A stretch of 64,000 bases of DNA from Treponema_I sp045616125 (lineage in GTDB: Bacteria; Spirochaetota; Spirochaetia; Treponematales; Treponemataceae): contig JAZLGC010000016.1 in the NCBI GenBank assembly GCA_045616125.1, positions 30,601 through 94,600 of the forward strand. Direction: 5' to 3'. Each line of letters opens with the position of its first letter. The first letter of the stretch is position 1. Below the pieces are notes generated by a model that saw only the letters and a list, made by a program, of their open reading frames with translations, had not been told where the DNA came from and made no database searches. This document shows, one piece after another, positions 51,054 to 59,713 of this stretch. Position numbers and translations under genes: made by a program.

Positions 51054-51503
51054 ATGCTGCAGGACAATATCATCAATCTTAGGAACGCATACAACTACAG
51101 CCAGGAAGAAGTGGCAGAAAAAATCGGGATTTCCCGTCAGGCTTATGCAAAGTGGGAAAAAGGAGAAACCATTCCTGATATAGAAAAATGCGCCCTTCTT
51201 GCAAAACTGTATAATACTTCCATTGACCAGTTATATGCCGATACGGAACAGATCAGCGGTATTCCTGAGATAGACGCCATTCCTCCGGGCCCAAAGGGAA
51301 AACACATTTTTGGAACCGTCACCATAAATGATAAGGGACAGATTGTAATCCCCAAGAAAGCACGGGAAATCATGGGGTACAAACCGGGGGATAATCTTCT
51401 GATTCTTGGGGACGAAAGCAGCGGGCTTGCCATTATGAAGGCATCTGATTTCATAAAGGGTGCGTTTGAAGCAATACGACAAGCCCGGAAAAAAGGGGAT
51501 TAA
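51054..51503 (+). CDS. Transcriptional regulator, XRE helix-turn-helix fused to SpoVT/AbrB domain
   Basis: It is 149 aa. Residues 4-60 are an XRE domain (YSQEEVAEKIGISRQAYAKW). After a Pro/Gly linker, residues about 84-130 are an AbrB-type swapped hairpin (GTVTINDKGQIVIPKKAREI then GDNLLILG). Both are DNA-binding, so one chain carries two unrelated DNA-binding domains. It probably regulates its own operon with the membrane acyltransferase. Confidence 0.85.
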   Translation: MLQDNIINLRNAYNYSQEEVAEKIGISRQAYAKWEKGETIPDIEKCALLAKLYNTSIDQLYADTEQISGIPEIDAIPPGPKGKHIFGTVTINDKGQIVIPKKAREIMGYKPGDNLLILGDESSGLAIMKASDFIKGAFEAIRQARKKGD

Positions 51504-51578
51504 TCCGGTGCCCATAGTAATGCCCGCTTGAATGACCGGCATACGTTACTGTAAGAAAAATAACCAAGGGAGATTACT

Positions 51579-51804
51579 ATGTATACTTTTAATAGTTACA
51601 CAACAACCCATCGTAAAAGCGAGAGAAGTTGCTAAAACATATTTAGATGAACGTCATATACCATACAATGACATTTCTGAAAGCTTCGATACAACTTTGA
51701 CCATTCTGTTCAAAGACGATGCCGATGAAAAAGAATTTTGTGATTTCGTGAGCTATGTCAATGAAGCGATGGGTGAAGAAGTTGACTGGTATCAGGTTGA
51801 TTGA
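51579..51804 (+). pseudogene. Small gene with apparent frameshift near its start
   Basis: AAGGGAG precedes the ATG at 51579, which reads MYTF and then leaves frame, ending after 18 codons. One base fewer in the run CTTTTAATAG would continue it as IVTQQPIVKAREVAKTYLDE and on to the stop at 51804. The larger open frame has no ribosome site of its own. It is either a real disruption or a single-base sequence error. The product, about 75 aa, is not recognised. Confidence 0.5.
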
Positions 51805-51827
51805 TGTAATCACCAGGTAAGTACTGG

Positions 51828-52250
51828 TCAGTGCTGATTATGCCCGGTAAGTACGTTTACTAAAGAAACAATAGTAGGCTTAATACTGTACCAGAAGTTT
51901 GAGATAATAATTGCATCTGGATTAACTGATACGGCACGGGTAATTGCTTCTTCAACAAGATTTACACTACTAAAGAAATTTTTGTAATTAACTTCGTCTG
52001 TCTGATACGGCCCTGGAAAGCGTTTGATAGTATCAACATATTTTGTTACACATTCCAGGATATATGTGCGGACTTCGTTATATCTGCCTTTTACCGGCTT
52101 GCCAGGTCCTCTTGATTCAATAACCGTAATGGCTGTTGCCGTAGTAATAAGATGAAGATTGCACCAACCAACTGCTACTGCAGCTTCATTTCTTGGTTTT
52201 ATAAGTGCGTTTCCAAGTTGATTTAATTCTTCATCAGTAAGTATGCTCAT
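51828..52250 (-). CDS. Hypothetical protein, 140 aa
   Basis: The start follows GGGAGATAAGGGT. It is soluble, mixed alpha/beta, with VAVGWCNLHLITTATAITVI and IESRGPGKPVKGRYNEVRTY stretches. No family is recognised. It stands alone between the frameshifted small gene and the alkylation-repair gene. Confidence 0.6.
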   Translation of the reverse strand: MSILTDEELNQLGNALIKPRNEAAVAVGWCNLHLITTATAITVIESRGPGKPVKGRYNEVRTYILECVTKYVDTIKRFPGPYQTDEVNYKNFFSSVNLVEEAITRAVSVNPDAIIISNFWYSIKPTIVSLVNVLTGHNQH

Positions 52251-52338
52251 ACCCTTATCTCCCTACAGCTTATATATAGTAAACGTTCAGGATTCTGTAT
52301 AACGCACGGCAGTAACGCGCTGCAGTTTTTCGTAGACG

Positions 52339-53013
52339 TTACTTCAAGTCAAGCAGATACGCTTTCTGGTCTGCGGTGATGCGGAAACTTTCGCGGGCTT
52401 TCTGTATGGCCTTGCGGTGGGTCCAGTCATCAAGTCGCCTGTTTTCAATGTAGGGGATGGTGGCGTCCCACTGCTTTGCCAGGGCGGTGGCGAAAAACCA
52501 GGCCGTCATCATGTTGACGTAGTAGTGGTCAGAACGGACTGCAGCGGGAATCTCCAGGTACTCGGGCGCAAAGTCATCATCAAGAAAATGAGTCATGAGC
52601 ATTTCCATGCCGAACCGGGTTTTCCACGGGTGTTCAGAGATCGTCCACACTTTGATGCGTTCCAGAAGCTCGCTCCGGTGCATTTTGAACACTTTTGGTG
52701 AAAAAATATCGCAGACTGCCCAGTTATCAATAAAGGGCAGAAATGTTTCGGTTTCTGCCAGGCACCGGTCAAAATCCTTGAATTCTGAAAGAATCAGGCC
52801 GTGGAGCAGGTTTTCGTCGTAGTACTGGTGGGGTAGGGTTGCCAGAAACTCATCATAGCCACCGGCTTTATACAGATCCTTTGCCAGTTTGCGTAAGGCA
52901 GGTACCCGCACACCAATAACGGTTTCCGGCGCAATGCCCGGTATCAGTTTCAGCTGGAATGCGGCGTATTTTTCGTCTTTCAATGCAAAAAGTGATTTCT
53001 GAATCTCTGTCAT
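52339..53013 (-). CDS. DNA alkylation repair protein (AlkD-like HEAT-repeat glycosylase)
   Basis: It is 224 aa. GVRVPALRKLAK, the Glu-rich helix DENLLHGLILSEFKDF, FIDNWAVCDIF and HPWKTRFGMEMLMTHFLD are characteristic of AlkD/AlkC-type HEAT-repeat proteins that remove 3-methyladenine and 7-methylguanine. TAGAAT ends 6 nt before the ATG with no ribosome site. It is divergent from the TetR gene with a 49-nt gap. Confidence 0.86.
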   Translation of the reverse strand: MTEIQKSLFALKDEKYAAFQLKLIPGIAPETVIGVRVPALRKLAKDLYKAGGYDEFLATLPHQYYDENLLHGLILSEFKDFDRCLAETETFLPFIDNWAVCDIFSPKVFKMHRSELLERIKVWTISEHPWKTRFGMEMLMTHFLDDDFAPEYLEIPAAVRSDHYYVNMMTAWFFATALAKQWDATIPYIENRRLDDWTHRKAIQKARESFRITADQKAYLLDLK

Positions 53014-53062
53014 ATCTATATTCTATCATGAAATCCGCCATTCTTTCTGCTACAATATTTTC
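53014..53062. promoter_or_regulatory. Compact divergent promoters of alkD-like and tetR-like genes
   Basis: TAGAAT on the minus strand (53020-53025) and TACAAT on the plus strand (53051-53056) each end 6 nt before their start codons. The whole gap is only 49 nt, and no ribosome site fits either gene. Confidence 0.58.
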
Positions 53063-53629
53063 ATGAGTAAATACACTACTGAAATGGCCATCGGGGTGGC
53101 GTTTAAACAACTGCTGCTTGAAAAACCTGTTACAAAAATCACCATAAACGATATTGCTCAAAAAGCCGGCATTAACCGCCAGACTTTTTACTATCACTTT
53201 CATGACATCATCGAACTGGTAGAATGGCTGTGTAATGCCGATGCGGAAGAAGCCCTGAAGCAGAACCGTACCTACGACACCTGGCAGGAAGGTTTCCTTT
53301 CGATTTTCCATAAAATCCGTGAGGATGAACCCTACGTGCGGAATCTTCATCACTATGTGCCCAAAACCTATCTCTACAACTACCTGTACAAAGTTACCTT
53401 CCACCTGCTTTACGATGTCATCGAAGAAAAATCTCAGGGGCTTTCGGTTTCTCAGGAAGACAAGGTGTTCATTGCAGAATTCTATAAGTTTGGTTTTGTG
53501 GGCCTTGTTATCGACTGGCTTGATAAAGACATGGCGGAAGATCCCCGGGAGATCATTGATCGGTTGAATGCGCTGATTCAAGGAACCTTTGATCATGCGT
53601 TGCAGAATGCGGTATCACGTCACAGCTGA
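53063..53629 (+). CDS. TetR family transcriptional regulator
   Basis: It is 188 aa. The N-terminal HTH is ITINDIAQKAGINRQTFYYHF (about residues 25-45), and the C-terminal helical domain resembles DhaS-type TetR_C. It reads toward the oleate hydratase gene 150 nt downstream and is a candidate regulator of it, possibly sensing a fatty acid. Confidence 0.86.
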   Translation: MSKYTTEMAIGVAFKQLLLEKPVTKITINDIAQKAGINRQTFYYHFHDIIELVEWLCNADAEEALKQNRTYDTWQEGFLSIFHKIREDEPYVRNLHHYVPKTYLYNYLYKVTFHLLYDVIEEKSQGLSVSQEDKVFIAEFYKFGFVGLVIDWLDKDMAEDPREIIDRLNALIQGTFDHALQNAVSRHS

Positions 53630-53671
53630 TAACCTCAAAATTTAAACAAAATGCGCAAAATGTCGTAATTT

Positions 53672-53761
53672 TTGACAGGGAAATAATATTGCACATATCC
53701 GTCTGAAAAAATCAGGCGTACACTTCCTGTATACCAGTTGTTGCACTGTATTGCTGGTATA
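53672..53761 (+). promoter_or_regulatory. Oleate hydratase promoter region with operator-like inverted repeat
   Basis: A consensus TTGACA at 53672-53677 has only a weak -10 about 17-18 nt later. The inverted repeat TATACCAG (53730-53737) and CTGGTATA (53754-53761) has a 16-nt centre, a plausible TetR-type site between promoter and ribosome site. Confidence 0.45.
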
Positions 53762-53781
53762 TCAATCAGGAGGTGTTTGAT

Positions 53782-55572
53782 ATGTACTATTCTGCAGGAA
53801 CCTATGAAGCATTTGCTCATCCTGAAAAACCAGCTGATGCTGACAAAAAATCGGCATACATCATTGGAACCGGACTTGCCGGTCTTTCTGCCGCTTTTTA
53901 CATGATTCGTGACGGTCAGGTAAAAGGCGAAAACGTTCATCTTCTTGAAAAACTGGAACTTTCCGGTGGCAGCTGCGATGGCCGTAAAGATATTACCAAA
54001 GGCTTTTACATGCGTGGCGGCCGTGAAATGGACAACCACTTTGAATGTATGTGGGATCTGTTCCATGATGTTGAATCCATTGAAACTCCCGGGGTTTCCG
54101 TTCTTGACGAATATTACTGGCTGAACAAGAATGACCCTAACTACTCGCTGTGCCGCGCTTCTACCAACTGCGGTGAAGAGGCCCACACTGATAAGAAATT
54201 CGAACTTGATAAAACATCGGCCATGGCACTGGCAAAACTGTTCATGACACCGGAACGGGAACTGGAAGGCAAAAAGATTTCTGATATCCTGCCTGATTCA
54301 TTCTGGGAAACCAACTTCTGGCTGTACTGGCAGACCATGTTTGCCTTTCAGCGCTGGTCATCGGCTCTGGAAATGAAACGCTATCTGTGCCGCTTCTGTC
54401 ATCATATTGACGGGCTGCCTGATTTCACCGCACTCCGCTTTACCAAATACAATCAGTATGAAAGCATGATTCTTCCACTGCAGAAATGGCTTGAAAAACA
54501 CGGGGCAAAAATCGAGTTCGGCATCAATGTAAAGAACGTGGTTATTGCTGATGAAGGCGGTAAGAAGGTAGCAAAGCAGATTGTGTATGAAAACGGTGGC
54601 GAAACCAAATCCATCGACCTGACCGAAGATGATCTGGTATTCATTACCAATGGCTGCTGTACCGATACTTCATGCTATGGCGACCAGAACACAGCTCCTG
54701 ACTTGAGCGGCATCAAAAATGGCGAAGGTGAATCATGGGATTTGTGGAAAAACATTGCGGCACAGGCAAAGAATGGCGAATACGGTAACCCAATGAACTT
54801 CTGCAGTGATGTGGAAGCTACCAACTGGATGAGCGCCACCATCGAAACGTCGGATGAAGACATCATTCAGAAAATCATCGGTGTGTGTAAGCGTGATCCA
54901 CGCGAAGGTAAGGTTACCACCGGCGGTATTGTTACCGTAAAAGACAGCACCAAGAACTGGTATCTTTCATGGACCATCAACCGGCAGCCACAGTTCAAGA
55001 CTCAGAAACCCGGTTCTGTTCTGGTATGGGTATATGCACTGAATACCAAAACCGAAGGTAACTACGTAAAGAAAGGCATGCGGTACTGCACCGGTGAAGA
55101 AATCTGTCAGGAATGGCTGTACCACATTGGGGTTGATAAAGATAAGATTGCAGATTGGGCACAGAATCGCTGTAATACTACTACCTGTTACATGCCGTAC
55201 ATCAATGCTTTCTTCCAGCCCCGTAAGGAATCAGACCGTCCGCTGGTTGTGCCGCAGGGGGCTGTAAACTTTGCCTTTATCGGCCAGTTTGCTGAGACTC
55301 CCCGTGACACCATCTTTACCACCGAATACTCAATCCGCACCGGTATGGAAGCCGTATACACCCTGATGAACGTTGACCGTGCTGTTCCTGAAGTATGGGG
55401 CAGTCAGTACGATATGCGCGAACTGCTTCGGGCCACCTACTATGCCATCGATAAGAAGCCGCTGGATCAGATGCCACTGACCTGGAAGGAAAAAATGGCC
55501 CTGAAGATGGTGAAGAAGTTCACGAAAAATACTGACATTGGAGACTTGCTGAAGAAGACCGGCCTTATCTGA
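53782..55572 (+). CDS. ohyA: Oleate hydratase (FAD-dependent, myosin-cross-reactive antigen family)
   Basis: It adds water across the cis-9 double bond of oleate or linoleate to give 10-hydroxystearate-type products, usually as detoxification. It is 596 aa, normal for the family. The FAD Rossmann motif is IIGTGLAGLSA (27-37). RGGREMDNHFECMWDLF is the family signature with the conserved acidic residues, and EMKRYLCRFCHHIDGLPDF matches the substrate-channel region. GGAGGTG six bases ahead sets the start. It lies downstream of a TetR regulator. Confidence 0.93.
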   Translation: MYYSAGTYEAFAHPEKPADADKKSAYIIGTGLAGLSAAFYMIRDGQVKGENVHLLEKLELSGGSCDGRKDITKGFYMRGGREMDNHFECMWDLFHDVESIETPGVSVLDEYYWLNKNDPNYSLCRASTNCGEEAHTDKKFELDKTSAMALAKLFMTPERELEGKKISDILPDSFWETNFWLYWQTMFAFQRWSSALEMKRYLCRFCHHIDGLPDFTALRFTKYNQYESMILPLQKWLEKHGAKIEFGINVKNVVIADEGGKKVAKQIVYENGGETKSIDLTEDDLVFITNGCCTDTSCYGDQNTAPDLSGIKNGEGESWDLWKNIAAQAKNGEYGNPMNFCSDVEATNWMSATIETSDEDIIQKIIGVCKRDPREGKVTTGGIVTVKDSTKNWYLSWTINRQPQFKTQKPGSVLVWVYALNTKTEGNYVKKGMRYCTGEEICQEWLYHIGVDKDKIADWAQNRCNTTTCYMPYINAFFQPRKESDRPLVVPQGAVNFAFIGQFAETPRDTIFTTEYSIRTGMEAVYTLMNVDRAVPEVWGSQYDMRELLRATYYAIDKKPLDQMPLTWKEKMALKMVKKFTKNTDIGDLLKKTGLI

Positions 55573-55620
55573 CCGGTATGAAAGCAGGGGAACTTCCGCT
55601 ATTCAGGATTGCTGATACCA

Positions 55621-55661
55621 CAGCACAGGATCGCTGAGCCTGTCGAACTGCCCCTGTGCTG
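55621..55661. terminator. Hairpin between convergent ohyA and glutaredoxin genes
   Basis: CAGCACAGG (55621-55629) pairs with CCTGTGCTG (55653-55661), followed by TCTTTTC. The loop contains CTGAGCCTGTCGAA, also present in the thiP insertion. Confidence 0.55.
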
Positions 55662-55666
55662 TCTTT

Positions 55667-55978
55667 TCAGCAGCCGGTGCCGTCCAGCTTGCAGGCGGCG
55701 CCCGTGGCTGTTGCCTCCTCCGGCCGTGAGGTGAGCCCTGCGTCTTCCGGATTCAGACTGACCCTTCCGTCTTCAAACACAAAACAGGGGATACCGGCGT
55801 ATCCGTTGGCTTTACAGTCATCGAATACCGGGCTGGTATCCCTGATCTTTAAAAAGGCCTTCAGATTCTTCACGTGCTCTCCAATATCGATGCTGGTAAA
55901 TTCCGATTCGCGGCCGGCAATCTGGTCATATACCCAGACACAGTCCGGGCAGGTTTTCATTCCATAAATAGTAATCAT
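55667..55978 (-). CDS. Glutaredoxin-like protein
   Basis: It is 103 aa with the active-site motif CPDC at residues 10-13 in a thioredoxin fold (ITIYGMKTCPDC), the cis-Pro stretch GYAGIPCFVFEDG and an extra C-terminal tail with two Cys (GAACKLDGTGC). TAGGAG nine bases ahead sets the start. Confidence 0.83.
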   Translation of the reverse strand: MITIYGMKTCPDCVWVYDQIAGRESEFTSIDIGEHVKNLKAFLKIRDTSPVFDDCKANGYAGIPCFVFEDGRVSLNPEDAGLTSRPEEATATGAACKLDGTGC

Positions 55979-56071
55979 GTTCCGTATCTCCTAAAATTAT
56001 CATAGCATCTTTTCCCTCACGCTGATATGCTATCCCCACCGATATTACTGCATTCAAAAGGAATCACTGTT

Positions 56072-57295
56072 ATGGAAAAGATTTCTGTTAAGAGTTGTAT
56101 TGGGTATATCATCTTCGTTCTGGCTTTCTTTGGTATTTCTGCATATACCTTATTTGTCATCGACTCCCGCGCTTACGGGTGGATTATCTGGGCGCTGCTT
56201 CTTGCGGGGCTTACCTGCTGGCGTTTCTGGAAATTCCCCTCTGCCGGCTGGAAAAAATGCTGTGCCTATGCAGCAGCCCTGCTGCTTCTGCACTGCACCT
56301 GCGTCCTTTCCCGACCCGACCTGGGAGTATCATACCGCGGCACCCTTATCCGCGAATTCATCCGCGAAGCCCGAAACCTTCCCATGATGAAAGGCGATGG
56401 CATGCTGTCTGCCGGCGCTGCCCTTTCTGCCGGCGGATCCAGCTGGAAAGCCCCCAAAGGCTACACCAACGAATCCATTGATTGCGGCGTTCCCATCGAA
56501 CTGCTGCAGAAAACCGGTTCTACTTCTGACACTCTGGTGTTCCAGATTCACGGCGGCGCCTACGTTATCGGCATGATCGATTCCTACCGCAATCAGGCCG
56601 TAAAGTTCAGCCGCATGGTAGGCGATGCTTCTGTCCTGAACATTGATTACCGCATTGCGCCGGCCTACGAATTTCCGGCCGCCCTGGAAGATGCAGAAAT
56701 GGCTTGGCAGTGGATTCTTACCCATGGTTGGAAACCGGAAAACGTTATCATGGTGGGCGATTCTGCCGGCGGAAACCTGGTGCTGGCTCTGTGTCTTAAA
56801 CTGCGTGATGAAGGCCGTGCTCTTCCTGGAAAAATCGTGTGCATGTCACCCTGGGGCGATCTGGCAGGCGAAGGCGTAACCCATAAGGAAAACCTGTACA
56901 AAGACCCCATGTTCGGTATTTCACCACACAGCTGGAAGTCTCCCAAAAATGCTGCAAAGGCAGTGGTTTCCCCATCTCCAGCTGAAACTCCATCCGGTGA
57001 AAAACCGAAAAAGTCCATGACTGCCCTGTACGCCGGCGACACTGACCTGCATAACCCCTACCTTTCGCCGGTTTTCGGAGAATATGACGGGTTCCCGCCC
57101 ATGCTCATTCAGGTGGGCACCTTTGAAGTGCTGCAGAGCGACAGCCAGACCATCTACCAGAAAGCCCGGAACGCCGGCGTCGACGTAACCCTGACTGAAT
57201 TTAACGGCATGTACCACGTATTCCAACAGGCCGGCGACTTTATCCCTGAAGGGAAAAAAGCCTGGAAAGAAATCGAATCTTTCTGCAACCGCTAG
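56072..57295 (+). CDS. Membrane-anchored alpha/beta hydrolase (hormone-sensitive lipase-like esterase)
   Basis: It is 407 aa. Three hydrophobic helices lie at about residues 8-27, 33-53 and 62-80. The hydrolase domain follows with the oxyanion motif HGG (QIHGGAYVIG), the nucleophile elbow GDSAGGN, a probable Asp in FEVLQSDSQ and His in MYHVFQQ. An extra Pro/Ser/Lys-rich segment (KSPKNAAKAVVSPSPAETPS) interrupts the domain. AAAGGAA eight bases ahead sets 56072. The active site would face the periplasm or cytoplasm depending on topology. The substrate is unknown. Confidence 0.83.
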   Translation: MEKISVKSCIGYIIFVLAFFGISAYTLFVIDSRAYGWIIWALLLAGLTCWRFWKFPSAGWKKCCAYAAALLLLHCTCVLSRPDLGVSYRGTLIREFIREARNLPMMKGDGMLSAGAALSAGGSSWKAPKGYTNESIDCGVPIELLQKTGSTSDTLVFQIHGGAYVIGMIDSYRNQAVKFSRMVGDASVLNIDYRIAPAYEFPAALEDAEMAWQWILTHGWKPENVIMVGDSAGGNLVLALCLKLRDEGRALPGKIVCMSPWGDLAGEGVTHKENLYKDPMFGISPHSWKSPKNAAKAVVSPSPAETPSGEKPKKSMTALYAGDTDLHNPYLSPVFGEYDGFPPMLIQVGTFEVLQSDSQTIYQKARNAGVDVTLTEFNGMYHVFQQAGDFIPEGKKAWKEIESFCNR

Positions 57296-57375
57296 CATGA
57301 TTGATGATGTGGACTTGAGGGGGCGGGCCCGTTTGCGTTTTGCCCCCATAAAGTTGGACACAAAAGGAGTGTCTG

Positions 57376-57513
57376 ATGATAATTAAGAGGAAGTATTCTG
57401 AGGAGCGGAACGGCGGGTACATTAACTCTCTCCGGAAACACATAGGTCATGCTCCCATCATCACGATTGGTTTAATGGTAAGGGGGCTATCATCGGCTGT
57501 TGAATGGAGCTGA
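57376..57513 (+). pseudogene. Chimeric remnant: transposase-like start joined to Nudix-like N-terminus
   Basis: An AAAGGAG site precedes a 45-codon frame. Its first ten codons (MIIKRKYSEE) resemble the start of IS3 orfA proteins. The rest (YINSLRKHIGHAPIITIG) resembles the N-terminus of Nudix hydrolases, but no Nudix box follows and the frame stops. It looks like debris from an insertion or deletion event. Confidence 0.45.
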
Positions 57514-58021
57514 CCGCTTCATGACCTACAACGACCATTCTGTTTAAAACCCGCTCTTTACTGGCACAATCTGCAGTGATCCTGAAAAACGTTGGCTCAT
57601 GAGTTTTTCGGAAAAGATCACTACCGGAAGAAATTGATAGAAATGGGAATGTAAAGTCATTTTTCACACTAAAATGGTGATTTGCAGGCAGTTGGTGTGA
57701 AGTTTTGTGCTTCAGAAGGCATCGTTCAGGCGAAAATCCGGCAAAATCTCCAAAAAAAGGGCAGAATTTGATCGAAAATGCATTTTTTCGGGGCTGCTTT
57801 TCACTTTTTTTTTCACACCAAACAGGAATTTTTCGATGTGTTGGTGTGAAAAATTGATGTTGCGGGCCCCTGTGATGTCCAATATTACATTTTTTAAAAC
57901 GCTGTAATTGGTATAAAAATAGTTAATTAGTGGCTACAGACGGTGTCCACGGTGTTAGGGTTAATAATGTGGGTTTCCCGATATCATGCAGTAATCCCAG
58001 AATGTACGCTTTGTGTTCATC
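57514..58021. other. Intergenic stretch without a convincing gene
   Basis: It contains the alternating CACACCAA/TTGGTGTG sites listed separately and AT-rich sequence. A 68-codon frame on the minus strand (57461-57667) has no ribosome site and no recognisable product. Confidence 0.55.
57661..57850. repeat. Two inverted pairs of a TTTTCACACYAA motif
   Basis: TTTTCACACTAA (57661-57672) is followed 31 nt later by TTGGTGTGAA (57692-57701). TTTTCACACCAA (57810-57821) is followed 31 nt later by TTGGTGTGAA (57841-57850). The second pair extends to a 13-bp perfect stem. It shares the alternating layout of the 11-mer array near the GH8 gene but not its sequence. Confidence 0.75.
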
Positions 58022-58504
58022 TTATTTCAGAGAATACACGGCTACAATTTCGTTTCCGCACATTTCGCCGTTTTCTACAAATCCGTAGCGGTTGTACATA
58101 GCTTTGGCGAGGGTGTTTTCTGGCTCGTAAGAAAGCCACACCTTGTCGGCCTCGCCAAAGGGGAACGTTCGGATAAGCGCCATGACGGCATCCATGGTCT
58201 GCCTGCCAAGACCTTTCCCCTGAAACCGTTTATCAATCATGATCCGCCAGATGCAGTAGCTGGATTTTATCAGCTCGCTTTCGTCTTCGTTTCCTACGGT
58301 GCCTTTGCCGATCATGACAAAACCTACCAGTTCTTCATCATTGTACACCGCAAGGGGCAGTGCGTTGTTGCCTTCGTTTCTGGTGGCGTAGGCTTCTGCC
58401 AGACTCTGTACGTTGTCTGCCACAAAGTCTTTCTGGTTCTCACATACTTCCAGGGCACATACCGGCCATATGTTCAGGTTTGTTATTTCTTTCAGGATAA
58501 TCAT
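58022..58504 (-). CDS. GNAT family N-acetyltransferase
   Basis: It is 160 aa. The acetyl-CoA loop RFQGKGLGRQTMDAV (R/Q-x-x-G-x-G/A) and the late NRYGFVENGE are diagnostic. Similarity in layout to diamine/spermidine acetyltransferases (WRIMIDKRFQGKG) is noted, but the substrate is not assigned. TATGAT ends 8 nt before the ATG with no ribosome site. Confidence 0.84.
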   Translation of the reverse strand: MIILKEITNLNIWPVCALEVCENQKDFVADNVQSLAEAYATRNEGNNALPLAVYNDEELVGFVMIGKGTVGNEDESELIKSSYCIWRIMIDKRFQGKGLGRQTMDAVMALIRTFPFGEADKVWLSYEPENTLAKAMYNRYGFVENGEMCGNEIVAVYSLK

Positions 58505-58627
58505 CGGGATGTATCATACACAGCTGCTGATCTGCCTGCAATAAAGAAGTACTTTGAGAAATGATTCTGTTGTCGTGCGTGGTGTCGTTGTATGTCACCC
58601 TTCGATCATACACTTAAATCATCAAAG

Positions 58628-58775
58628 GTGCTGCCGCTTTTGCGGTGGCTTATAAGGAGGGGTAATAAAAATACATCCGTGTATTTTTATTACCTGCAGT
58701 TGTCAAAGCGTTGCTTTTCCAACTGCGGATACAGCACATCCATGTGCTGCCGCTGTCGCGGTGACTTATAAGGAG
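58628..58775. repeat. Hairpin-chain element, locus G, bounded by direct repeats
   Basis: A direct repeat GTGCTGCCGC..CTTATAAGGAG occurs at about 58628-58659 and 58744-58775; the second copy supplies the ribosome site of the next gene. Between them are a 15-bp stem with loop TCCG (58661-58694), a stem GCAGTTG with symmetric TC/TC internal loop and inner AAAGC/GCTTT (58696-58726), and CAGCACA with loop TCCA (58732-58749). TCCG and TCCA are the complements of the CGGA and TGGA loops of loci A and B, so the chain is inverted relative to them. Confidence 0.8.
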
Positions 58776-58783
58776 TAGAGTAT

Positions 58784-59713
58784 ATGAACGAACAGATTCT
58801 GATTGTGTGTGGAACCAACTGGTTTGCCTTTTCCCAGAGCAAAACCGGCCAGCTTGATTACTGCGGAAAGGTAGAAAGCAGTAACCAGCCCGACCTGAGC
58901 AACTGGCAGCAGCTTGCCTCCAGTACCTATTTTTCGCCACGCTGGTACACATTTCTGCCCAAGGCACTGTGCTGCTGTCCCAAAGTGCTGGTGGCTCCCG
59001 GTGTTGATGTTTCTGATACGGACACTTTCTCGTTTCTGGTGCATATTGGGCCGGTGCTGGCTGCCATGGAAGCTCAGGATACGCTTTTGGCCGGGGAACT
59101 GTACCTTCGCCGCCGGTTTGTGTTTGAAAAGTTTGCCCAGCTGGTGCAGTACATCCTGGAACCCTGTTGCGTAGAAATCCTATTTTCGCTCTGTTACGGC
59201 CGTTTGCGGGACACCGACCCGGAAGACCTGCCGCTGCTTTTTACGTCAGCAAAAAAGAAGATGGGCTACCAGCCGGAAAAGGAATCGCTGGATCAGGCTT
59301 TTATGCGGTATTTCAAGGAACATCAGATAACGGTAACCGTGCCGGTAGTAGGCATGGTTCATCACGACTGGGAGCCAGACCCCATGGTGCTGCATAATCT
59401 GACCAACAACCTTGATTATGAAAATATGCCGTCTGCCATGGAGAAAATCCGCGCTGCCCGCCATGCACTGTATGAGTCGCTGGAAACAGCCGTTCAGGCA
59501 GAGCCTTACAATCCGGCCGACAAAAATGCCATCATGGTGTGCATTGAAGATCTGGACGCCAAAGTCTGGGGGAACCCGGGGCTGGAAAAGGCCGGATACA
59601 TCCGCGCCCTGGCCGCCCGCATCATCCGCGAATCCAACGAAGAAAAACTAAGCTACCGCAGCAGGCTGGCTAGGCTGAGTGGGAATGAAACGGTCATTCA
59701 GCTGACCGTATGA
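58784..59713 (+). CDS. Hypothetical protein, 309 aa
   Basis: GGAG nine bases ahead sets the start. It is soluble, with Cys-rich patches (LPKALCCCPKVLVAP, ILEPCCVEILFSLCYG) and a charged C-terminal helical part (IRALAARIIRESNEEKLSYRSRLARL). Codon use and GC content match the housekeeping genes, so it is probably native. No family is recognised, and no neighbour suggests a role. Confidence 0.7.
   Translation: MNEQILIVCGTNWFAFSQSKTGQLDYCGKVESSNQPDLSNWQQLASSTYFSPRWYTFLPKALCCCPKVLVAPGVDVSDTDTFSFLVHIGPVLAAMEAQDTLLAGELYLRRRFVFEKFAQLVQYILEPCCVEILFSLCYGRLRDTDPEDLPLLFTSAKKKMGYQPEKESLDQAFMRYFKEHQITVTVPVVGMVHHDWEPDPMVLHNLTNNLDYENMPSAMEKIRAARHALYESLETAVQAEPYNPADKNAIMVCIEDLDAKVWGNPGLEKAGYIRALAARIIRESNEEKLSYRSRLARLSGNETVIQLTV

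Noticed and set aside
43214..52340. Integron attC sites
   Set aside because: The palindromes lack the RYYYAAC/GTTRRRY core pairs at their ends, and no tyrosine integrase gene is present.
57461..57667. 68-codon minus-strand frame
   Set aside because: No ribosome site, promoter or recognisable motif, and it overlaps gene debris.
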